Positions 55,463 through 64,000 of a stretch of 64,000 bases of DNA are shown here, one piece after another; within the stretch, counting starts at the first letter, position 1, and each line of letters begins with the position of its first letter. Below the pieces are notes generated by a model. It saw only the letters and a list, made by a program, of their open reading frames with translations, was not told the DNA's origin and made no database searches. This DNA comes from Ambrosia x helenae. Taxonomy: Eukaryota > Streptophyta > Magnoliopsida > Asterales > Asteraceae. A program made the translations under genes and the position numbers. The stretch covers positions 3,063,153 to 3,127,152 of the forward strand of contig CM061227.1 in the NCBI GenBank assembly GCA_030844895.1. Reading direction: 5' to 3'.

Positions 55463-58400
55463 TGTCACGCCACGCCAACGGCGGAAACACGTGGCGCAAC
55501 GCTCGAAAAGTATATCAAAGTCAAGATTAACACAAACAATAATTAATTAGAAAAGATCATATTATTAAGACGTCGTAAGATGTTTTCGTTGTCCCAAACA
55601 TACACATCTACACAAGTTCAATTTAAACAAAAGGGTTTTTCGACTATATTCCGAACCAACGGAAAATAAGAGTAAAACCCCCAAAAGACCGACGTCCCCG
55701 TTTCCCCCGCACTAGCCATTCCTTTCAGCAATCTAATTACCTGAAAGATATGTTTAAAAGACACGTCAATATATACATATTGGTGAGTTCACAGGTTTTA
55801 ATTTCACAAGCAAAACATTGCAATACCGGCATGTAACGGAAATATAATATAAGTAGTGTCATATATGTGGAGTAGCTAGCTCCTACATGACGATGGCGAC
55901 TCCCTCCCGGGCCCATAACCAAACCAAGACTATACAACAGATTGCCCCGCGAGTTGCTTCTTGGACAACAACTCAGTTCAGAATACATGCACCTCTTGTC
56001 TTTACCGGGTTGACGCTATTAACCAGAGGTGGGCCTTGTCAGGCACCGATAGTACTACCCAGATATCCCTTTGGTTTCATTCCCTGAATTAATGGTTACA
56101 GTAAACAACGAGGTCTTACCCCAAGTGGTTTCCAGTTACCCAGGTACCCATCGTGCTAAATATTATATTCCACATGTTACAGCAATTTAACAAAACATAT
56201 CTTTCCCCCAAAAACGTAAAAACAGTTTAAAATGGGGCCGCGAGACTCACCTCAAACTCAGCGTGCACAAATACCAGAGAATAGAAGGTATCCAAGGTCA
56301 AATACCTACAGGCGTTCTTAGACGTATGAGTCACTAAGCCTTTCATGTGTGTTTTACCGGCAAGTTGTACACCCAACTCCCAACAACACAATTGTTATAC
56401 AATTTCCCCGTTTAAAACACGTGTCTAGGTCCGTTGGTGATGGATTACCCCCGTTATAAGTTTCACTTAACTTATGCTTAATAAACATATCAACATTATC
56501 CTTGAAGTTAGTTAGGTTCGTCGCCACGAACTAAGATCATTTCCCGATTTTTATCACATCATGATCTTATTGTTTAATATATGTGCTTTCAATATATTTA
56601 CTAACTCGGATAAACTTATCTCCGACTCGACTCACTTTACCGCATAATTACTTCCCATTAAGTAGTTATACTAGGATCTTGTCGATCGAGATTTCGTTTT
56701 CCAATACTCGCCTCGACTCACTTTACCGCATATTTATTTCCCATTAAATAAATATACTAGGATCTTGTCGATTTGATATTCCCTCGACTCGACTCACTGT
56801 TCCATATATTTATTTTCCCATTCAAATAAATATACTGAGGTCTTGCCGATTCGACTTTTTGTTTTATAACTTTCGACTCGACTCACTGTTCCATATATTT
56901 ATTTTCCCATTCAAATAAATATACTGAGGTCTTGTCGATTCGATTTTATATTTTTAACTTGTTAAGTTCTCGGACTTAATTTAATTTCACGTGCGCAATC
57001 TTTAGAGATCACGTTACGATTGGGTTCTCCCACGAATACGTTCCAACACTTAGGAAAGTGTTATATATATATTTTTGTAGGAATAAATACTTCACGTCGA
57101 ATATTATTTTCCTACTTCCGAAAATATATATGTATTTAGTTATTCTTATCAAATTTCCGACAATATGATTTACTCAAAATTAATCCGCTATTAATTTCAC
57201 CATATTTTTATTTGGAAATTTATAAAATAACTTTTGTATTTTCCAAAACCAAGACTTAGTTGTTTTATCTCCAAAATGTCCCAACATTTTTATATTCCCA
57301 TAAATATAAAAATGTTCATTTTTATAAAACTTCCCTAAGTCTTTAAAATTACCAAATTCTTGTAATAAAACCCTTAGTTTTTATTTTCTCAAACCTTTAG
57401 TAACTTGTATTTTTATAAAACTCAATTTTATAAAAATAACTTTTAATACAAAAATACATTATTTTTGTAAGTCTTGGAAATATTTTCCATGATCCACCTT
57501 TGACTATCCAAGTTTACATTTTTAACACCAAACTTTTAAATGTCACATTTTTGGACTTAACTTTCTAAAATGAGGCTTTACACCCTTTAACTTTTAAAGC
57601 TTCCAAATAACACCCAAAACTTTCAAAAGTTTCATTTTCATCCTTAAGCTTCCAAAAGTGACAATTTCTTACAAACTAGTAATCTTGATTAGATCAACTT
57701 TGTCATGGAAGGTTATTATTATGTTCTAACTTTGTCCAAAGTCCATAATAACTTACTTAAGGTTAATAATAGGTGTGCTTTGTGTATTAAGTCCAATTTG
57801 CCCAAAATGTTAACATTATGTTTGTTTCTTATGTTATGTAAACTTTATATTTCAACATTTCTCACAAGATCAACATGTTATTAAGCTTTAGATAGTTATT
57901 TTAAGGTGATCAACATCTCTTTCAAGTGTATTCAAGTTACCATAACAATCTATGCCTTGATCAACATTTTAGACTTGAATATGTTACTTTTATAACTCAA
58001 AACATTATCATCCATCACCATCTACCCCACGACTTCACACACACACTTTTATACATCCATTTTAACTTGGTAAACCATATTACATCTTATGTTAAAACCC
58101 TTGTTAATAATTGTGTACAACTTGCTTTAAAACATCAAAACATAAGCTTTTAAAGGCAAGATCAAGATGATAGATACTTACAACTAGCACAAGGCTAGGG
58201 AAGACAAAATCACTTGATTTGGATGAGGTTTAGTGTGTTCTTCCAAGGGGGTTAAGCTCCAATGCTTGTAACACACAAAAGGGTTTGGATGGATGAATGT
58301 TTTAGAGGTAATTTGGAGGTGTTAACTTGAAATGAAAGTGTGTGTGGGTGTTTGATAACCCACGGCCACAACCAAAAAAGAAAGAAAGGTTTTGTTTCAA

Positions 58401-59301
58401 ATGCTCAAGCCTTGTATTCCTTATAGTTCACACCATATCTTCCAAGATTTGCTAAGATCTAATATTTGATTTGAAGCTATTATAAAATGGAATGTGTGTA
58501 CCACTAGATTTTAGGTGATCTTGGGTGGATTTCCTAGGGGTGTTTGGCCGAGAGTTTGTAAAGAAAAGAAAGAATGGTATGAATCTTCTAGGACATGAGA
58601 TCCACTTATAATATTACCATAAAATCCATACCATACTTGTCCAAAATCTAACTAGATCTTCAAGGTACACAAAGGAAGGATATGATGTGATTATGGGGAT
58701 GGGGTGGCCGGTTCTTGGAGCCATGAAGTGGGGTCCATTTGGGCAAAATATTTGCTAGATATTAGTTAAGTTTGATCCCTCGTCGTTCGGGTGTCGTTCG
58801 GGTATTTTTCGGGTTTTAATCGCGCGTTATTCGGACATTAAAAATACCTTTAATAACCCTTAAATATAGTCTAATTTAAGCGTTGATTGGTTATTTAGGC
58901 TCTTGTCGGGTGAAATTATAAGTTATACGCGTGTCGGGTGCGGTACGCGCACTTTATTCGTTACCGGGAGATTTGCATAGAAAGTTTTCACTTATGGTTT
59001 TGGAGTTCCAAAACCTATTATATTTTGTGAAAATATCCTTTATTTTATATCCTGGGTGTCCGGGATAATTTTTGTTTATTAAATTTTACTGGGTAATCAC
59101 CAACGTCCGTTCCAACACAAGTTAATTTGCACGCGATTTCGCCGTGCTTCAAATTAAACACATGCATTCCTATGCATCTTATGGGGAATTTGCTATTCTC
59201 TAAATGCCAAATTAATATAATTAATTCGAAATTGCACGTAATTAAGTTAATCACACATAATTAATTTGTACGGAATTACCTCATTTTTGCCGTTTGTTAC
59301 A
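55463..59301 (-). mobile_element. Solo LTR, 3.8 kb, inside the Copia integrase
   Basis: It begins TGTCACGCCACGCC and ends GTTTGTTACA, with a perfect 5-bp target duplication CATGT at 55458-55462 and 59302-59306. Removing it rejoins the Copia integrase from DLWTS to YYMVLIDNF. No internal second LTR, priming site, polypurine tract or coding domain was found. That fits a solo LTR left by unequal recombination. The start pattern CGGCGGAAACACGTGGC resembles the start of the LTR at 46792, suggesting the same (minus) orientation. It contains a four-copy tandem repeat at about 56620-56950. Confidence 0.85.
56620..56950. repeat. Four tandem copies of a 75-90 bp unit in the solo LTR
   Basis: Each unit has CGACTCGACTCACT(TTACCGC/GTTCC)ATA, then a small hairpin TATTTATTTCCCATTAAATAAATA or a variant, then TACTAGGATCTTGTCGAT or TACTGAGGTCTTGTCGATTC. 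Copies 1 and 2 resemble each other, as do 3 and 4, indicating duplication in two steps. Confidence 0.8.
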
Positions 59302-60658
59302 CATGTACCCTGTAAATCCGAATATAAGTACTATATGGTCTTAATAGATAACTTTTCTAACTTTGTCTGGGTTCACCCACTAAAATACAAATCAGAAACC
59401 TTCCCACCTTTGCCAAGTTTCACCAACTCACCCTAACACAATTTTAGCGAAAAATTGAGACCTTTCAACGTGATTTAGGTGGTGAATTTAATGACCATGC
59501 CTTTAAATCATTTGCCGATCACCATGGCCTTTTGTTTCAGTTTACATGTCCCCAAACTTCTTCCCAAAATGGTCAGGCCGAACGGATGATTCATGGATTA
59601 AATGACATCATCCGAGCACTACTCATTCATGCCAATCTTCCACCTAACTTTTGGGTGGAAGCACTTCACACCGCCGCTTACTTACATAATATCTTACCCA
59701 CAAAACGTCTTAACTTCTACACACCTACCTTTGCCATTTACCTTCGCCACCTCAATTATGAACATTTACGCGTGTTCGGGTGTGCCTGTTACCCAAACAC
59801 GTCTGCTAGCCAACCCCATAAACTTAATCCCCTGTCGGTCTGATGTATTTTTCTTGGATATCCTCCCAATTTTCGAGGTTATCGGTGCTTTGACTCCACT
59901 ACCGGGAAAGTGCACATATCTTGCCTTGTCACCTTTGATGAGCACACTTTTCCTTAAACCATTCCCAAATCACGAGATTCATATAAACTACTTAACGACA
60001 CCATTCCCATTAATTTCGACTTCACTCGACCCACCTCACGACCATCGGTCACCGCCCCATACCCTATTACATACTCCCGTCGGCCCAGACCACCAACACT
60101 ACCTACACATTCGACCTATGTCCCTACCCAGCCATTCGCCCCACCACCCCTTATTACCCCACCTCACTGCCCACCCACTACCAACATACCTAACACCCAT
60201 CCAATGACATCAAGGTCCAAAACCCGTACCAGGACTTCGGTCCACTCAGCCCTCACAACACAGCACCTCTCCATGTTCCTACCTCATATGCCAAAAGCCT
60301 TAGCCGATCCGAATTGGGCTAATGCCATGCAAGTTGAATATAACGCTTTACATGAAAATGAAACATGGGAGTTGGTTCCCCGTCCCACGGATAGGCCGGT
60401 TATTAGATGTATGTGGCTTTTTCGTCACAAGTTTAAATCAGATGGGACATTGGAAAAGTACAAAGCTCGATTGGTGATACATGGTAATTCTCAAACCATG
60501 GGTGTCGATTGTGATAATACATTTAGTCCCGTTGTTAAACCAACAACCATATAGACGGTCTTGTCAAATGCTAATCAAATCACAAGATAATATAATACAA
60601 CTTAACTAGTGTAATGTGGTATGGTAATAACGCATTACATAATTGGATATTATAGTAA

Positions 60659-60815
<157 letters not shown>

Positions 60816-60985
60816 CCACATCTTTACTTATTTCAACGCTATATCTATCATTTATCTCCGTCTTCTCCAACCAACCACATTCATCCGCAACAATCAATCA
60901 GCCAATCTTTACATCAACTTTCCTTCACTATATCAATCAATCATTCAAACTCTCTTAATAATAATAATAATAATAATCTGATAAC
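60816..60985 (+). promoter_or_regulatory. Profilin leader / proximal upstream region
   Basis: A pyrimidine-rich stretch (CTCCGTCTTCTCCAACC, CAATCAATCAGCC, CACTATATCAATC) fits a 5' UTR. I cannot place a TATA box firmly; the region is hemmed in by the (AAT)n tract and the end of the Copia relic at 60565. Confidence 0.4.
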
Positions 60986-61219
60986 ATGTCGTGGCAAGCG
61001 TACGTTGATGACCACTTGATGTGCGAGATCGAAGGCAACCATCTGACTGCTGCTTCCATCATCGGTCATGACGGCACTGTTTGGGCTCAATCCTCTAATT
61101 TCCCTCAGGTTTACTTTCTTTTCATCGTTTTTATAATACTCACTTACGTTTTACTTTAGATCTGCTAGTTTTGATCGGTTGATTTCATTTTGTTTGTTTA
61201 GTAATAGAAAGATGTTAAC

Positions 61220-61255
<36 letters not shown>

Positions 61256-61389
61256 TGATTTTGTGAAGGATTTAAAAGGTTGCAGATCTGAGTAAGTCTG
61301 ATTGATAAAGAATAAAAATAAAAAAACATTATTACATTACAATTGCTTTTGATAGAACTGTGAACAGCTTATTGAGCTGGATCTACAAT

Positions 61390-61438
<49 letters not shown>

Positions 61439-63629
61439 TTACAATTGATTTTGTGACTGAAACTGAAGTAAACATAAGTTTTGAATAATAAGCAGTTTGA
61501 AGCTTGGTTTAAAAATGCATGAGCCGCGCCTCGCTTACATGAGGCGTTGCTTTGTGTACTATCAAATAAGCTTTATTTACATAAGACTATCTTTAACGCA
61601 TCCGAGATCCGGCGCCCGTAGCTTCATTCTCCAACGTGGACGGTGAAGTGGAAGAGAGAGGGACGGGAGCCGTCCGTCGCCAAAGGTGCGCCTGTGAAGG
61701 AGAGAGACGGTGATTGTGAGAGGGAATGGTGGGCCATGGCTTCGGCGCCCGTTGCAGAGGAGAGGGAGAACGGATGGACAGTCTGACTTGGCACCGGGCA
61801 GGGGGAGGACGAGCGGATCTCCGTTGCAGATAGTCTCTTACAACCAGAAGTTGCATGTCTCTCATCTGTTTTTTTTTTTTTTTTTTTTTGTGTGTGTTTC
61901 AACCTTAGTATCAAGTAACCGTTTCATAGTTTGTTTGTCCTTTTGGTTGTTTTTACACATTAGCCTCCAAAAGAATCTAATTTTGACCCGAAAGTTCGTG
62001 AGGTGATGCCTCAATCCCATGATGCGTTTCCCTGCGCCTGTTGCGCTTCAGTCACGTCTTTTAAAACCTAGGTTTGAGTTAGATCTTAAAACATCCCCAG
62101 GTTTGTGATGTTACTTAGATCTCACTAACTCGTAGTTAAGCGTGTCAACTTGAAACACGAGAAATGCGAAGGAAGCTAAAGTGGAGCGTCTATATATGGC
62201 TTGGCTTGGCCAAGTTAAAAGCTTTTAGAAAAATTGCAAAAAAAAAAAAATGGTATATCAGTTAATGCTTTTGAGGAAGTATTTCTACATTTTTGTCCAT
62301 CAATTATCAAATTATCAAAACTGCCAACCACCATTGTCCATTGTTAAGCAAGTGTTGACGCTTAAATTTGCCGTTTATACGTTTATATATGCCCTTTTAA
62401 CAGTGGCTCTTTGTTGAACTAACATCAATTGATTTGGCTGATGTGGCAGGTTAAGCCAGAGGAAATAACCGCCATCATTAATGATTTCAATGAGCCCGGC
62501 ACACTGGCTCCAACGGGCTTACACCTTGGTGGGACCAAGTATATGGTGATTCAAGGCGAGGCAGGAGCTGTTATTCGAGGCAAAAAGGTAATTAGGTTAC
62601 ACTTTTTTTGCTTTGGTAATTGACATTGGTTTAACTTCTGCACTAGTAGTAATTGACAGTTAAGTTAGAGTGGTTATTCATTTATTTGTCATGGTTTATA
62701 ATATAATATAAAATTACTACACTATTAGTGGTATAGAACTACTGTACTTTATGCATAGTAGAGATGGCAATTTCGATCCATTTACTTGTGTTTTATCTCA
62801 ACGGGTTGATAAAAAATAGTTAAAAGTTGAATGGGTCAAATGGGTTGAAAGCTTGGTTTTAAAAAGCGCGCTTAAGCAGTGAAGCGCATCTAGGCGCCAA
62901 TCTGTGCGCCTTATGTAACACTAGGCGAGCATCGTACGAAAAGAGAAGCGCATGAAAAGCGCGCTTTTTTGGCCAAAAAAAGTGCAATAAAAGCGCGCTT
63001 TTCATACACAGGGTGTTTTTGTGCTTAAAATTGTTATGCATGTAGCTAAAAATGTTGTACATTTAAGTTAAATACTTAAATCATATATAAAACTTATTTG
63101 TATCTATATTTTGGGTAAATAATGCTAAAAACCTATAACATATATAAAAATATATACATATTCGTCTTGCGCCTCGTGTACGAAAAGCCCACCGCTTTTG
63201 CGCTTTGCGCCACGGTTTTAGACCTCATCGCTTTTGTGCGCTTCGCGCTTTTTAAAACCAAGGTTGAAAGTTGCTTGAAGTCTTGTCTTACCGTTTGATG
63301 CATTCAACCTCCTAAATCCTTACGTGTATATATATGTAGATTGTTATGGATATTGTGTTGTGATAACGATTAACAACTTAATTAGAGAAACTAAAAGTGT
63401 TTGTGGGTTTGAACGATCGGGGGTCCATATAGGATACTCACTCTAATCAAATAATTAGTCTGTTATGTTTTAATTTTTATTGTTTTTCCAACAGGGAGCT
63501 GGAGGTGTTACGATTAAGAAGACTGGAATGGCTATAATAATTGGCATCTACGATGAACCCATGGCTCCAGGCCAATGTAACATGATTGTTGAAAGGCTTG
63601 GTGACTACCTCCTTGATCAGGGTTTTTAA
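60986..63629 (+). CDS. Profilin
   Basis: Three exons, 60986-61108, 62450-62587 and 63495-63629, give 131 residues, the usual plant profilin length. The N-terminus MSWQAYVDDHLMCEIEG is the family signature, with Trp and Tyr of the poly-proline face. WAQSSNFPQ, the LGGTKYMVIQGEAGAVIRGK region, and TKKTGMAIIIGIYDEPMAPG-like and NMIVERLGDYLLDQGF segments follow in order. Intron positions after FPQ and after GKK match the usual plant layout. Profilin binds G-actin, poly-proline proteins such as formins, and phosphoinositides in the cytosol. Plant profilins are also known pollen and food pan-allergens. Both introns hold a MITE of the same family. Frame intact. Confidence 0.97.
61503..62071. mobile_element. 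hAT-like MITE in profilin intron 1
   Basis: The ends CTTGGTTTAAAAATG and (reverse complement) CTAGGTTTTAAAAGA are imperfect inverted repeats. Flanks GTTTGAAG (61495-61502) and GTTTGAGT (62072-62079) form a decayed 8-bp duplication. The interior has CGCGCCTCGC...GAGGCG words and a GC-rich insert at about 61610-61830. Older relative of 62852-63262. Confidence 0.6.
62852..63262. mobile_element. hAT-like MITE in profilin intron 2, perfect ends
   Basis: CTTGGTTTTAAAAAGCGCG at the left is the exact inverted repeat of CGCGCTTTTTAAAACCAAG at the right. A perfect 8-bp duplication GTTGAAAG flanks it (62844-62851, 63263-63270). The interior is rich in AAGCGCGC and GGCGCC words. Length 411 bp, non-coding. 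Confidence 0.88.
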
Positions 63630-63884
63630 TTTGCTTGGTATGTTCCGTATTTACTTTCTTCACCGGCTTTTCATTCAATTGCATTAATGTGTCGTTTTTT
63701 TATATTCATTGTCATCCTTTTTTTTAACGTGTCAAATGGGTAAACAAAGTATTAGCTTAAAAGGAAATGGGTCGAACGGGTTGACATACGCCCAAGAGCA
63801 CCTCTTAAATAGTTTTATTGAATAAACCCTCAATTATGTTGTACCTAAAAACAAACTTTTGAAAAGGGTTTCGATAACTGGACC

Positions 63885-64000
63885 CAATGTTGCAAAAGTC
63901 GCTAGGTGCTCCCTAGTTGGAGTCTGGGAGTACTTGGGGAGTTCTCGGCCTAGTCGGAGAGTACCCGGGGAGTACTCAGCTAGGCCCAGAGTACTCGGGC
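63885..64000. repeat. GAGTACTCGG-type repeat, cut by the window end
   Basis: TGTTGCAAAAGTCGCTAGG followed by GGGAGTACTTGGGGAGT, GGAGAGTACCCGGGGAGTAC and CAGAGTACTCGGG. Short related words repeat on about a 20-30 bp scale. It looks like the left end of a small non-autonomous element. The remainder is outside the window. Confidence 0.4.

Larger units (their letters stand above)
46425..60565 (+). pseudogene. Decayed Copia retrotransposon, interrupted twice and truncated at both ends
   Basis: Pieces in order: gag at 46425-46791 (YCQQLTEILNQLADVGQPVP, LQLVCGLHKEFNTTTSLIN, then a GRGRGRNSW tail); end of gag and protease at 54533-54970 (WNMDLMDTGAGSHL, then a stop); GAG-pre-integrase and integrase zinc-finger region at 55010-55462 (WHDWLSHPGAQVLDLL, CNSYQLSNSKRLAF, FDIVHCDLWTS); integrase core at 59307-59960 (YYMVLIDNFSNFVWVHPLKY, GGEFNDHAF, PQTSSQNGQAERMI, LRVFGCACYPN); and the start of reverse transcriptase at 60204-60560 (NALHENETWELVPRP, KYKARLVIHGN). 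Stops and frameshifts are present throughout. No Copia LTR was found at either end. Two other LTR elements sit inside it. Confidence 0.9.

Noticed and set aside
56620..56950. CRISPR-like array
   Set aside because: Only four long, variable, contiguous units without spacers, inside a plant LTR; a simple tandem repeat.
59602..60207. 201-codon plus-strand frame
   Set aside because: Out of frame with the Copia integrase it overlaps; composition is that of a shadow frame.
62859..63062. 67-codon minus frame in profilin intron 2
   Set aside because: Lies wholly within the hAT-like MITE.

Overview
This is nuclear DNA of a flowering plant. The genes have many small GT-AG introns, the window is AT-rich, and transposon debris from many families fills the space between genes. 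The mix of elements (an Au-like SINE ending in ATG repeats, TAA-flanked Tourist-type MITEs, mini-CACTA termini with CGCCGCTATT repeats, LTRs ending in GTGTGACA/GGTGTTACA) and the F-box/leucine-rich gene suggest an Asteraceae-like eudicot. That placement is an inference from memory; the species is not identified.

Six genes can be supported. Left part: a LIKE-AMP1 (LAMP1-type) M28 glutamate carboxypeptidase homologue, plus strand 5111-9714, 12 exons, 719 residues. It converges on a VPS15 homologue (regulatory subunit of the class III PI3-kinase), minus strand 10548-20249, 11 exons, about 1403 residues. A small single-exon gene of unknown function lies at 22883-23113 (minus). Middle: a GPI-anchored beta-1,3-glucanase with GH17 and X8 domains, 31655-35099 (plus), carrying a one-base frameshift. 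An F-box/leucine-rich protein gene, 42505-44301 (plus), also carries a one-base frameshift. Right end: a complete three-exon profilin gene, 60986-63629 (plus), 131 residues.

Gene relics: a duplicated promoter and 5' end of the LAMP1 gene (about 1085-1512); an IST1-like fragment with a stop (35542-35757); an inverted F-box pseudogene exon (35803-36395); and three LINE relics (26650-26985, 28934-29960, 37377-38500).

From 46425 to 60565 lies a nest of retrotransposons. A decayed Copia element was interrupted in gag by a complete 7.7-kb non-coding LTR retrotransposon on the minus strand (LTRs 46792-49389 and 51929-54527, target duplication AAACC). It was interrupted in integrase by a 3.8-kb solo LTR (55463-59301, target duplication CATGT). 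The two LTRs of the inner element are almost identical, so it is young. Each carries two tRNA-like modules in opposite orientations.

MITEs and SINEs with readable target duplications occur throughout; several lie in introns or within a few hundred bases of start or stop codons. I see no prokaryote-style system, no CRISPR and no convincing functional tRNA gene. Splice sites were assigned by reading-frame continuity and protein-family knowledge, not by transcripts.
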